NCBI GenBank assembly: GCA_964575425.1
Contig: CAZNRD010000009.1
Location: 1 to 64,000 of the forward strand
Direction: 5' to 3'
DNA length: 64,000 nucleotides
DNA from: DATEAV01 sp964575425
GTDB taxonomy: Bacteria > Chloroflexota > Anaerolineae > Anaerolineales > E44-bin32
The notes under the pieces are model-generated. The model was given only the letters and a program-made list of their open reading frames with translations. It was not told where the DNA came from and searched no databases. Shown here piece after piece: positions 50,347-58,613 of this stretch. Positions within the stretch are counted from its first letter, which is position 1. Every line of letters starts with the position of its first letter. A program made the position numbers and the translations under genes.

Positions 50347-51180
50347 CTAGCGCGCCAGGCCGGCCAGCCCGATCGAGCCAGGGCCGACGTGGGTGCCGAT
50401 GACGGTGGTGACATCCACGATCAAGGGCAGGCGCGCGGAGAGGTCCTTCAGCCGGTGCGCGAGAGCATCCGCTTCTTCGGGGACTGCCGAGTGCAGCACG
50501 GCCAGGCGCTCCATCGGGCCCCAGGAGCGCACAAATGCGGTGAGCTGCTCCAGCGCCCGTCCCCGCGTGCGCACCTCGCCGATGCGCTGGATGACGCCGT
50601 CGGCCACCGTCACCAGCAGCTTCACCTTGAGCAGATCGCCCAATCCGGCGCGCAGCCAGCTGACCCGCCCGCTGCGGCGTATGTACTCGAGGGTGTCGAT
50701 CATGGCGCAGACGCGGACACGCTCCCGCGCCCGGCGCGCCGCATCCAGGATAGCCTCGAAAGGCGAATTGGCCAGCGCAGCAGCCGCGGCCTCCATCACC
50801 TGGAAACCCAGCCCCAGGGACACCTGCAGGCTGTCGAAGATGTGGACACGATCGCCAAACGTGGCTGCCGCCTGATGGGCGACGTTGACCATCGTGCTCA
50901 GCTTGGAGGACACGTGCATTGACAGCACCCGGGCCACGCCCGAATCCAGCAGCCGCTCATACACGGCCTCAAAGACGCTCGGCGAGGGCACGGCGGTGGT
51001 GGCCGGCGTCTTCAACAGGGGCATCCGGCGGTACAGCTCCGCCCGGTCCAGCTCCGATCCATCCTGGTAGGACCTGCCGTTGACGGTGACGAGGGCGGGG
51101 ATGACCTCGATGCCGAGCGCCTTGGCTTCATCCACCGGGATATCCGACGTGCTGTCCGTCACGACAAGATGATGGCGCAT
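50347..51180 (-). CDS. DegV family fatty-acid-binding protein (FakB), copy 1
   Basis: A 277-residue DegV protein that would present a fatty acid to the kinase FakA. N-terminal VVTDSTSDIP and central SMHVSSKLSTMVNVA (acyl-chain and carboxylate contacts), then IFDSLQVSLGLGFQV and DTLEYIRRSGRVS, are the family signature. ATG 51180 has a GAGG five bases before it. It follows the second DegV gene, fakA and asp23 in one leftward operon. Two FakB with different chain specificity per FakA is the usual design. Confidence 0.88.
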   Translation of the reverse strand: MRHHLVVTDSTSDIPVDEAKALGIEVIPALVTVNGRSYQDGSELDRAELYRRMPLLKTPATTAVPSPSVFEAVYERLLDSGVARVLSMHVSSKLSTMVNVAHQAAATFGDRVHIFDSLQVSLGLGFQVMEAAAAALANSPFEAILDAARRARERVRVCAMIDTLEYIRRSGRVSWLRAGLGDLLKVKLLVTVADGVIQRIGEVRTRGRALEQLTAFVRSWGPMERLAVLHSAVPEEADALAHRLKDLSARLPLIVDVTTVIGTHVGPGSIGLAGLAR

Positions 51181-51187
51181 GCTCACC

Positions 51188-52057
51188 TCAGGGGACCTCT
51201 TCCTCCGACTCGAGCACGACGATGCCCAGGCAGCCCGGCCCGATACAGGTGGCGACCGAAGCGCCGTAGCAGTTGATGGTGATGGGGGTGGTGGGGTTGA
51301 GCGCCTGCAGGCGCTCGGCGATCTGCCTGCTTTCGTCCGTCGGCCGGGGCTCGCTCTGGAGGATCGCCAGGTGCTGGATGTTGGAGAATTCGGAGACGAA
51401 CTCGATCAGCTTTTCCACTGCACGCGGCCGGGAGCGAACCTTCTCCATGGGGATGACATCCCCCTCTTCCAGGGTGAGGAAGGGGATGATGCCCAGCATG
51501 TTCCCCAGGATCGCCTGAGAGCGGCTCAGGCGACCCAGGCGCTCGAGGTAGTCGAGCTGCTCCAGGAAGAAGACCATGTACAGCCGCGGAATCATGCCGC
51601 GCACGATGCGAACGATGTCCTCGAAGTCCGCGCTGCGGGCGGCAGCCCTGGCCGCCGCTTCCACCAACAGCCCCAGCCCGACCGAAATCGACTCCGAGTC
51701 GATCACCTGGATGTCGCAGCGGCCGAGGAACTGCTGACTGGCCTGACGGGCGTTGGCGCAGGTGGCCGCCAGGCGCGATGAGGTGTGGATGGAAAGGATA
51801 TGACCGGCCTCGCGGTGGAGGCGGTTGTAGATCTCACCCAGCGTCTCGACGCCTGGGGGGATGGCGGCGGGGATGTAGCGCGCGCCGTCCGCGGCGTCGA
51901 AAAGGCTATGCAGGTCCATCTCATAGGTGTCCTCGATGACCTGCGAGCCGCTGCGAATCAGCACAGGGGCGACGGTGACCGGCTGGCCGTTGAGGGCGCC
52001 TGGGGCGGTGAAGCGGGCCATGCTGTCGGTGACGATGGCGATTGAAGCCATGTTCAT
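51188..52057 (-). CDS. DegV family fatty-acid-binding protein (FakB), copy 2
   Basis: 289 residues, about a third identical by eye to copy 1. IAIVTDSMARF replaces the more usual TDSTSD, so the first phosphate-contact segment differs. The central SIHTSSRLAATCANA, VIDSESISVGLGLLV and EQLDYLERLGRLSRS are intact. Its ATG overlaps the fakA stop (ATGA), so production is coupled to the kinase. It probably binds a different acyl chain from copy 1. Confidence 0.87.
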   Translation of the reverse strand: MNMASIAIVTDSMARFTAPGALNGQPVTVAPVLIRSGSQVIEDTYEMDLHSLFDAADGARYIPAAIPPGVETLGEIYNRLHREAGHILSIHTSSRLAATCANARQASQQFLGRCDIQVIDSESISVGLGLLVEAAARAAARSADFEDIVRIVRGMIPRLYMVFFLEQLDYLERLGRLSRSQAILGNMLGIIPFLTLEEGDVIPMEKVRSRPRAVEKLIEFVSEFSNIQHLAILQSEPRPTDESRQIAERLQALNPTTPITINCYGASVATCIGPGCLGIVVLESEEEVP

Positions 52058-53748
52058 TCCACCGAGAAGATCAAGTGGTAGTGGGGCTGACCCCCTTCCA
52101 TGAGTTCGACTTCCAGAGAGGGATGTCGCTGGCGGACTCGGTCGGCGAGCTGATTGGCTTCCTTTCCGGGCAGGTCGACGCCGTAAAAGAAGGTGACGAG
52201 TTCGGCCTGGGCCGCGCCGGCCTGCTCCAGCAGGCCGAACACCACCGTCTCCAGGTCATCGCCGGAGGCAGCCAGGCGGCCGTCGAGCAGCCCGATCACC
52301 TGCCCTTCCTGGACGCGCACGCCGTCGATCTCCACCGAGCGCGTGGCGATGGTAACCTCCCCGCTGCGGACTGTGTCGAGTGCAGCCGTCATGGCTTCGA
52401 TCGTGGCCTGGTAGTCGCCGTTCGTGTTGAGGGCCAGCATCGCGGCGATGCCCTGAGGCACGGTCTTGGAGGGGATTACCGTGACGTGCTTGGTGGTCAG
52501 GTCGATGGTCTGGTTGGCCGTCAGGACGATGTTCTTATTGTTCGGCAGGAGGACGATGCGGTCGGTGGGCAGGTGCTCGAAGGCCTTGAGGATTTCCTCC
52601 GTGCTGGGGTTCATCGTCTGGCCGCCCTCGACGATGGCGGCTGCCCCGAGGCTGGCAAAGACGCGGGCGATGCCCATGGCCGGAGCCACAGCCACCGCCG
52701 CGATCTGCCCAGGCTCCACCGGGGCGAGCCGCAGCGTCCGCATGTCCTGTTGGCTGGCCTGATCGGCCATCTGCACCATCAGGTTTTCCAGATGGACGTT
52801 GGTGATGGTGCCCAGGGAGCGGACGTACTCAATCGGCTCATACTCGGTCCTGTCGGGGACGTGGATGTGCATGCGGTACATGCCATCCCCTTCGCCCACC
52901 TGGATCGATGTGCCGAGTTCCTCCAGTCGGCGGTAGAAGGCATCGAGGTCCAGGAGACCTTGCGGCCGGAAATCCACAACCACTTCCCAATCCTGTCCGG
53001 GCTCGATGCTCTCGGCTGCATTCTCCAGGGCCAGGGCGCTGAGCGGCTGGACTGTGACCTGAGGTTGATCCAGCGGCAGGCCGTAAGCCGTGCGCAGCAT
53101 GCCTTCGAGCAGGTAGAACAGGCCCTTGCCGCCGGAATCGACGACGCCAGCCTCTTTGAGCACGGGGAGCAGGTCGGGAGTGCGCTCCACGGAAGCGGCG
53201 GCCTCTTCGACGATGCGCTCGAGTACGTCGAGGGCCGAGTCGGCTCCGTTCTGGATGGCGTCTTCGGCGGCGTGGGCGATGTCCTTGGAGACCGTCAGGA
53301 TCGTTCCCTCGACCGGGCGGACCACGCCGCGGTAGGCCGTATCGCGCGCCTCGGCCAGCGCGCGCGCCATGGTGGCGGCATCCATCACCGCCAGGTTGTC
53401 GAGGACGCGGGCAAAGCCGCGCCACAGCTGCGAGAGGATGACGCCTGAGTTGCCGCGCGCGCCCATGAGCGCACCGTGCGCCAAGGCATGGCACACCTTG
53501 CCGATCGAACGCTCTCCCAGGGCGGCGATTTCCGCCCAGGCGGACTGCATGGTGAGGACCATGTTGGTGCCGGTGTCGCCGTCGGGCACCGGGAAGACGT
53601 TGAGCACGTTGACGGTCTGCTGGTTTGTGCGCAGCCAGGCCAGTGCGCCCTCGGTCAGCTGGCGCAGCGTTGGGCCATCGACGGTGCGGTAGCGTTCGGC
53701 CAATCCCGCATGCGGGTCGCCGCCAGGCGGCAGGGTGTCGGGTCTCAT
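52054..53748 (-). CDS. fakA: Fatty acid kinase FakA (DAK2 domain protein, YloV type)
   Basis: A 564-residue kinase phosphorylating FakB-bound fatty acids. The N-terminal DhaL/DAK2 ATP-binding domain has NVFPVPDGDTGTNMVLTM, GARGNSGVILSQLWRGF, VEGTILTV and GVVDSGGKGLFYLLEG. The rest (about 210-560) is the Ser/Thr-rich middle and DegV-like C-terminal domains that dock FakB. It lies between asp23 and two fakB genes; this asp23-fakA-fakB order is common and supports the function. Acyl-phosphate made here can enter phospholipid synthesis. Confidence 0.93.
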   Translation of the reverse strand: MRPDTLPPGGDPHAGLAERYRTVDGPTLRQLTEGALAWLRTNQQTVNVLNVFPVPDGDTGTNMVLTMQSAWAEIAALGERSIGKVCHALAHGALMGARGNSGVILSQLWRGFARVLDNLAVMDAATMARALAEARDTAYRGVVRPVEGTILTVSKDIAHAAEDAIQNGADSALDVLERIVEEAAASVERTPDLLPVLKEAGVVDSGGKGLFYLLEGMLRTAYGLPLDQPQVTVQPLSALALENAAESIEPGQDWEVVVDFRPQGLLDLDAFYRRLEELGTSIQVGEGDGMYRMHIHVPDRTEYEPIEYVRSLGTITNVHLENLMVQMADQASQQDMRTLRLAPVEPGQIAAVAVAPAMGIARVFASLGAAAIVEGGQTMNPSTEEILKAFEHLPTDRIVLLPNNKNIVLTANQTIDLTTKHVTVIPSKTVPQGIAAMLALNTNGDYQATIEAMTAALDTVRSGEVTIATRSVEIDGVRVQEGQVIGLLDGRLAASGDDLETVVFGLLEQAGAAQAELVTFFYGVDLPGKEANQLADRVRQRHPSLEVELMEGGQPHYHLIFSVE

Positions 53749-53763
53749 GCGTGTCCCCGGGCC

Positions 53764-54120
53764 TCAGTCGATGTGGCTGACGCGCAGGTCGAGCACATTG
53801 ACGTTGACGGCGACCACCGGTGTGCCCAGAGCCCTTTCGACCTGGTAGCGAACCGTGTTGGCGACGCTGGCCGCGACGGAGGTGATGCGCGTGCCGTACT
53901 CAACGATCACGTACAGGTCAATGACGATGCGTCCGTCGACCGTGCGCACTTCGACGCCATGGCGTGGATCGCGCGCCAGGGCGCGGGTGATGCCCAGCAC
54001 GAAGTTGCGAGGTGCCATCCCGGCCACGCCGTACGAGCTCAGCGCAGCCTGGGAGGCAATCGTGGCGATCGCCCGAGGGGAAATCAGAATCCGGCCCAGT
54101 TGGTTCTCACCGACGCTCAT
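53764..54120 (-). CDS. Asp23/Gls24 family envelope stress protein
   Basis: A 118-residue alkaline-shock-type protein, with GRILISPRAIATIASQAALSSYGVAGM, VDLYVIVEYGTRITSVAASVANTVRYQVER and VNVNVLDLRV. It is the first gene of the fakA operon, with a 15-bp gap. Such small Asp23 proteins are usually found directly upstream of fakA and near rpmB, as here. Its biochemical role is unclear. Confidence 0.9.
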   Translation of the reverse strand: MSVGENQLGRILISPRAIATIASQAALSSYGVAGMAPRNFVLGITRALARDPRHGVEVRTVDGRIVIDLYVIVEYGTRITSVAASVANTVRYQVERALGTPVVAVNVNVLDLRVSHID

Positions 54121-54223
54121 GGCTCACTCGCTCCGCGCCAAGCGGGTCCATTGAGGAACCGCCTCGGCTGTGGTAAGATCAAAAAGTTCAGCCTAGCATG
54201 CATCACGAAAGGACGTCCGTTCC

Positions 54224-54403
54224 ATGGCCAAGTGCGCTCATTGTGGCAAGACAACGACCTTCGGGCAAAGTCGCAGCTTCTCGATGCGAGCGACCGCGCG
54301 CAAGTTCCGGCCGAACCTCCAGCGTGTGACAGTGGTCGACCACGGTCGCCCCGTGCGCAAGTTGCTCTGCGCCAAGTGCATCAAGCGGCTTGCCCGGGCC
54401 TGA
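54224..54403 (+). CDS. rpmB: 50S ribosomal protein L28
   Basis: A 59-residue bL28 from ATG 54224, preceded by an AAAGGA 12-17 bases upstream. The sequence has MAKCAHCGKTTTFGQSRSF, then RKFRPNLQRV and KLLCAKCIKRL. The two CxxC pairs (Cys4/7 and Cys49/52) make it a zinc-binding L28. It is divergent from asp23/fakA, the usual neighbourhood, and converges with rpe. Confidence 0.96.
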   Translation: MAKCAHCGKTTTFGQSRSFSMRATARKFRPNLQRVTVVDHGRPVRKLLCAKCIKRLARA

Positions 54404-54419
54404 ACCAAGCCGCCTCGCC

Positions 54420-55133
54420 TCATTCGCCGGCCACCGATGAGGCGGCCGGCGGCATTGCCGGCTGGGCCTCTCGAAGAGCATCCTGCAGCGCCTGCACTCC
54501 CGCCCGAATTCCCCCGGGATAGCCGAAAACCGCTTTGGCTACGACGAACACCTGGGCGCCTGCTCGCGCCGCAAGCGGCGCCGTCGCCGCCGATATCCCT
54601 CCGTCCACCTCAAGCCACGCGCCGAGCATTCCTTCCTGCTGCCAGCGGCGCAGGAGCTGCATCTTGTCCAGCGCTTCCGGGATGAAGGCCTGGCCGGCAT
54701 ACCCGGGGTTGACCGTCATCACCAGGACCAGATCAAGAAGCCCCAGAACCTCGCTCAGGGTCTCGGCCGGTGTGCCGGGATTGAGGGAGACCCCGGCCTT
54801 GAGCCCTCGCTGGCGAATATGGTCCAGCAAGCGGTGGATGTGCGGGCTGGTTTCGACGTGGACCGTGAGGTGATCGGCTCCCGCAGCCGCGAAGGGCTCA
54901 ATCCAGCGCTGCGGCGATTCCACCATCAGGTGGACATCGAGCGGCAGCTGCGTGGCGCGGCGGCAGGCCTCGACAATGTGTGGGCCCATCGACAGGTTCG
55001 GCACGAAATGGCCGTCCATGACGTCGATGTGAATCCAGTCCGCGCCGGAGGCCTCCACCTCCTCAATCTGCTCGCCCAGGCGGCAGAAGTCCGCCGCCAG
55101 AACGGAGGGCGCAATCAGGTAGCGAGCTTCCAT
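54420..55133 (-). CDS. rpe: Ribulose-phosphate 3-epimerase
   Basis: Interconverts ribulose-5-phosphate and xylulose-5-phosphate (pentose phosphate and Calvin cycles). The 237-residue TIM barrel has APSVLAADFCRLGEQI, WIHIDVMDGHFVPNLSMGP, DVHLMVE, GVSLNPGTPAE, VMTVNPGYAGQAFIPE and the final EVDGGIS, with catalytic Asp in DVMDGHF and EVDGG. ATG 55133 or ATG 55145 may be the start. The C-terminus has a short extra tail. Its stop lies 16 bp from the rpmB stop. Confidence 0.94.
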   Translation of the reverse strand: MEARYLIAPSVLAADFCRLGEQIEEVEASGADWIHIDVMDGHFVPNLSMGPHIVEACRRATQLPLDVHLMVESPQRWIEPFAAAGADHLTVHVETSPHIHRLLDHIRQRGLKAGVSLNPGTPAETLSEVLGLLDLVLVMTVNPGYAGQAFIPEALDKMQLLRRWQQEGMLGAWLEVDGGISAATAPLAARAGAQVFVVAKAVFGYPGGIRAGVQALQDALREAQPAMPPAASSVAGE

Positions 55134-55298
55134 GGCTACAATCATACCGTCACCAGGTCCAGTTTACAAGACAGGACAGCACGCGGGGAACTCGCTGGCG
55201 GCAGACAGCGCCCGTCCGGCGCGGCGGTGCTAGAATTGCGACTGCAGGGGGGCGGATTGAGAAGTGGTTGGCTCTGATCTTGCTGCTCGGAGGCGAAC

Positions 55299-55799
55299 AT
55301 GGCCTGGAAGCGCACCGGCAGTCTGATGGCAGCGGCGTGGCTGGTGCTCGGCATGCAGCTGGCATGCACTGCATCGCAGGTAGGGTTGACTCCAACGCCG
55401 ACCTCCGAGGTGATTGTGGTGGGGACCGCGGGCTGCGACGTGCGCGCAACCCCTATCGAGCCCGGGCGCACCTATCAGCAGCATCTGGAGGCCACCAACA
55501 GGCCGTATCCGGCCAACTGCCAGTACTACTGCCTGTCGCTGACAGAGCCCAAAGCACGGCTGGAGATCGCGGTATCGGATTTCAGCACCGACCTGGATCT
55601 CTTCGTCGCCTTCGGTGACTTCGAGACGGTGATCGGCGAGGTGCCGCGTGAGGAGCCGGGGGCCTGGAAATCGAACCAGTATGGCCTGGGCGATGAGCAA
55701 GTGACGATTCGCGATCCCGCTGCCGGGCAGTACTACATCGAAGTGTGTTCGTTTGAACGAGATGCCTCGTACTACAAACTGAGCTCGCGGCTGCGATGA
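55299..55799 (+). CDS. Secreted protein with a PPC-like domain
   Basis: A 166-residue exported protein. Residues 1-23 form a signal (LMAAAWLVLGMQLAC; the Cys may be lipidated, though the box is not classical), followed by a short Thr/Pro spacer. The main domain is a bacterial pre-peptidase C-terminal (PPC)-like beta sandwich: YYCLSLTEPKARLEIAVSDF, STDLDLFVAFGDF and GQYYIEVCSFERDASYYKLS. Its 3' end overlaps the convergent rlmN end by 28 bp. No binding partner is known. Confidence 0.75.
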   Translation: MAWKRTGSLMAAAWLVLGMQLACTASQVGLTPTPTSEVIVVGTAGCDVRATPIEPGRTYQQHLEATNRPYPANCQYYCLSLTEPKARLEIAVSDFSTDLDLFVAFGDFETVIGEVPREEPGAWKSNQYGLGDEQVTIRDPAAGQYYIEVCSFERDASYYKLSSRLR

Positions 55800-56866
55800 T
55801 GCGGCCGGGGCGGCAAGTCGTCCGTGTCCGTCGCCAGCTGGCCGCAGCCGGCCTGGATGTCGATGCCCCGCCGCATGCGCACAGTGCATGGGATGCCATG
55901 GCTTTCCAGCACACGCCGGAAGGCAGCGGCGCGCTGGCGAGGGGTGGGCCTTCCCGGATAGCGGTGCGTGGGATTCAGGGGAATAAGATTGACGTGGCAA
56001 GTCAGGTCGGCCAGCAGCTCAACCAGGGCTTTGGCCTGCTGGGGCGAGTCGTTCACGTCCTCGATCAGCGCCCACTCGAAGCTCAGCCTGCGTCCTGTTC
56101 CCTCAACGTAGTTCCGGCACGCCCGCATCAGGTCAGCCAGGCCGTAGCGGCGGTTGATCGGTAACAGTGCACTCCGCAGTTCGTCGTCGGCGGCATGCAG
56201 GGAGACGGCGAGGTTCACCTGGCGGCGCTCATGCGTGAAGCACTCGATTTCCGGCACCAGGCCCACGGTCGATATGGTGAACCGGCGCGCGCCGAAGTTG
56301 AATCCCTGGGGATCGTTGAGGCGGTCGACGGCCGCGAGCGTCGCCTCGTAGTTGTGAAACGGCTCCCCCATCCCCATCACGACGACTTGGCTCAGGCGCT
56401 CGCCGGCGCGCGCCAGGCGGCGGGCGAACAGAATCACCTGCTCGACGATTTCGCCCACTGTCAGGTTGCGTCGGAAGCCCATCTGGCCTGTGCCGCAGAA
56501 CACGCAGCCCATGGCACAGCCGGCCTGGGTGGAGATGCAGGCCGTGTTGCGGCGTTGATAGCGCATGAGCACGGCCTCAATCGCCTGCCCATCCGGCAGC
56601 CCGAGAAGGAGTTTCTCGGTCCCACCATCTGTGGAGCGAGCACTGGCCCGCACGACGAGCGAGGAAAAGGTGACCCAATCCTCAAGCCGCCGGCGGAGTT
56701 GGAGCGGCAAGTCCGTCAGCCGCGAGGGCGATTCGGCCAACCGCTGATACACGCCATGCCAGACCTGGCGCCAGCGGAAAGGCGGCTCACCAAATTCGAT
56801 CAGCCGCGCCCTCAACTGCTCCGGGTCGAGCTCGAAGAACGAGGACCGATCACTCGCGGGCTGCAT
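55772..56866 (-). CDS. rlmN: 23S rRNA (adenine-C2)-methyltransferase RlmN
   Basis: Radical-SAM enzyme methylating A2503 of 23S rRNA and A37 of some tRNAs. The 364-residue protein has the N-terminal FRWRQVWHGVY helix, the cluster motif ACISTQAGCAMGCVFCGTGQM (Cys117, 121, 124, split by the CxxxCxxC spacing), VVMGMGEPFHNYEATL, FEWALIEDVNDS and a late RRGIDIQAGCGQL carrying the methyl-carrying Cys. Its 3' end overlaps the PPC lipoprotein gene on the other strand. Confidence 0.95.
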   Translation of the reverse strand: MQPASDRSSFFELDPEQLRARLIEFGEPPFRWRQVWHGVYQRLAESPSRLTDLPLQLRRRLEDWVTFSSLVVRASARSTDGGTEKLLLGLPDGQAIEAVLMRYQRRNTACISTQAGCAMGCVFCGTGQMGFRRNLTVGEIVEQVILFARRLARAGERLSQVVVMGMGEPFHNYEATLAAVDRLNDPQGFNFGARRFTISTVGLVPEIECFTHERRQVNLAVSLHAADDELRSALLPINRRYGLADLMRACRNYVEGTGRRLSFEWALIEDVNDSPQQAKALVELLADLTCHVNLIPLNPTHRYPGRPTPRQRAAAFRRVLESHGIPCTVRMRRGIDIQAGCGQLATDTDDLPPRPHHRSRELSL

Positions 56867-56893
56867 TCGTGCTGTGGCGCCAGGCTGCGGCCA

Positions 56894-57697
56894 TCATTCG
56901 GTCGAGGCGCGGAGCGCCTGCGTGAGTTCGGGGAGCCCGGCGAAGACCCAGGTTGGGTGGATCGGGGATTCGGCCAGGGTCGACTCGGTGGCAACCCCCG
57001 TGAGCAAGAGCGCCGTGCGCAGCCCGGCGCGCTGTCCGCCGAGGATATCGGTCTCGAGGCGGTCGCCCACAACCGCTGCGTGCTGCGCGTCCACTCCGAG
57101 GCGCTCCAAGGCGTGCTGGAACAGGTGTGGCTCGGGCTTGCCGATGATGACCGGGCAGACGCCTGAAACGGCCTGCAGCAGGGCAATCAGGGCTCCGGCG
57201 CCGGGGGCCAATCCACGCTCGGTGGGATAGGTGACGTCGGGGTTGGTGCCGACGAACAGGGCGCCTTGGCGCAAGGCGAAGGCGGCTTCTTTCAGGCTGT
57301 TGTATGTCGCCTGGCGGTCCAGGCCAACGACGACGGCGCTCACGCCGTCGGCATGGTTGCGCAAGATGAAGCCGGCAGCGGCCAGCGCCTTGCGCAGGCC
57401 TTTTTCGCCCACAACGAGCACACCTGAGCTGGGATCCAGGCGCTGCCGCAGGTAAGCCGCAGTGGCATCGGCCGAGGTGAGTATCCGTCTGGGGCTGGCC
57501 TCGACGCCCATGCGCTGCAACTTGGCGTGCACGCTGGCGGGGGTTGCGGTTGCGTTGTTGGAAGCCAGAACGTATGGAAGCCTGCGCTCGTGCAGGAGTG
57601 AGAAGAACTCATGCAGTCCGGGCAGCGGCGTTTCACCCAACCACAGGACGCCATCCAGGTCGATGATCAGAGCGCGGACACCGTGTAGGTCTGTCAT
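56894..57697 (-). CDS. HAD-IIA family sugar-phosphatase, NagD-like
   Basis: A 267-residue haloacid-dehalogenase phosphatase. Motif I LIIDLDGVLWLGE, motif II LASNNATATP, motif III Lys in IIGKPEPHLFQHAL and motif IV VGDRLETDILGGQRAG. The cap layout is class IIA, as in NagD, AraL and p-nitrophenyl phosphatases. It is in a leftward run with DUF1028 (16 bp upstream) and rlmN (27 bp downstream). Substrate unknown. Confidence 0.9.
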   Translation of the reverse strand: MTDLHGVRALIIDLDGVLWLGETPLPGLHEFFSLLHERRLPYVLASNNATATPASVHAKLQRMGVEASPRRILTSADATAAYLRQRLDPSSGVLVVGEKGLRKALAAAGFILRNHADGVSAVVVGLDRQATYNSLKEAAFALRQGALFVGTNPDVTYPTERGLAPGAGALIALLQAVSGVCPVIIGKPEPHLFQHALERLGVDAQHAAVVGDRLETDILGGQRAGLRTALLLTGVATESTLAESPIHPTWVFAGLPELTQALRASTE

Positions 57698-57713
57698 GGG
57701 GCAGCCAGGGGCA

Positions 57714-58583
57714 TCAGTGGCCGTACTTCTGGATCAGGTGCTCGAAGACCGGGCGATCGATGCGACCGAGCCTGAGGTCCGTGCGGTCCTCGAAGTTCTC
57801 GTTGCCGATAAAGCCCTCAAGGGCGGTGCGGGTGATGTCGTCGTAGGTCCCGCTGGCCGGGCCTGCATAGTAACCCAAGCGGATCAGCAGCGTCTGGAGG
57901 CGGGTGGCCACGTCGCCTTCGATGGGCAGCTCATCTTCACGGGGGCTTTTGTCGAAGTGCAGGCGATGAAGCTTGAAGAGGCCTGCCAAGCGGGGGACGG
58001 GGTCGGGATCGTCGTCGACGCGATAGTCGAGCCAGGTGTCGTCGAAGCCGCCGTAGCCGGCCTGCGGCTTGGCCACAAGGAGGGCCGCGCTCTGACGACC
58101 TCGTCGGTCTCCGCCTGCGCGGTCTCCCGCAAGCAAGGCTGCCATCAGCCGCTCGCCGAGATCGCCAGCTGTCTCCGTGAAGGCCTTGGCCATCGTTTCG
58201 ACCACCTGCGGGCCCACCAGGATGTTGCCCTGGATGGCGAAGCCATCGCCGATGAGGCCGCCAGCCCAAGGCAGGCATTCGCTCCCCGTGAAGGTCGCCG
58301 CACGTCCCTGCGCGTCGACGACGCCCACCTGCCGATGCTCCCAACCCGGGTCTGAGGCGAGGAGCAGTTCCAGCGCTTCCTCTGCCGACCTGCCTTCGGC
58401 GAGAAGGGCAAGGCCGCGCGGTCCGAAGGAGGTGTTGGCGTACGACTGGGTGGCGACGGCGCCGCTGACTGCAACCCAGGGGACGCGGGCGCCGACGGCG
58501 GGAAACTTCGAGGCGACCGCAACGCCCCATGCCCGCTGGACCAGGTCACAGGCGACGATTGAGAAGGTGGCGATGCGGGCCAA
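57714..58583 (-). CDS. DUF1028 family Ntn-hydrolase-like protein with C-terminal peptidoglycan-binding-like domain
   Basis: A 289-residue protein. Residues 1-210 are DUF1028: TFSIVACDLVQRAWGVAVAS at the N-terminus, GAVATQSYANTSFGPRGL and GGLIGDGFAIQGNILVG, an Ntn-hydrolase fold. The last 75 residues (GDVATRLQTLLIRLGYYAG..TALEGFIGNENFEDR) match the small helical domain often attached to DUF1028. The catalytic nucleophile and substrate are unproven. It is 30 bp after clpX on the same strand. Confidence 0.88.
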   Translation of the reverse strand: MARIATFSIVACDLVQRAWGVAVASKFPAVGARVPWVAVSGAVATQSYANTSFGPRGLALLAEGRSAEEALELLLASDPGWEHRQVGVVDAQGRAATFTGSECLPWAGGLIGDGFAIQGNILVGPQVVETMAKAFTETAGDLGERLMAALLAGDRAGGDRRGRQSAALLVAKPQAGYGGFDDTWLDYRVDDDPDPVPRLAGLFKLHRLHFDKSPREDELPIEGDVATRLQTLLIRLGYYAGPASGTYDDITRTALEGFIGNENFEDRTDLRLGRIDRPVFEHLIQKYGH

Positions 58584-58613
58584 GGTCGTTCCCGGGCTGG
58601 GCGGGGAGGTGGT

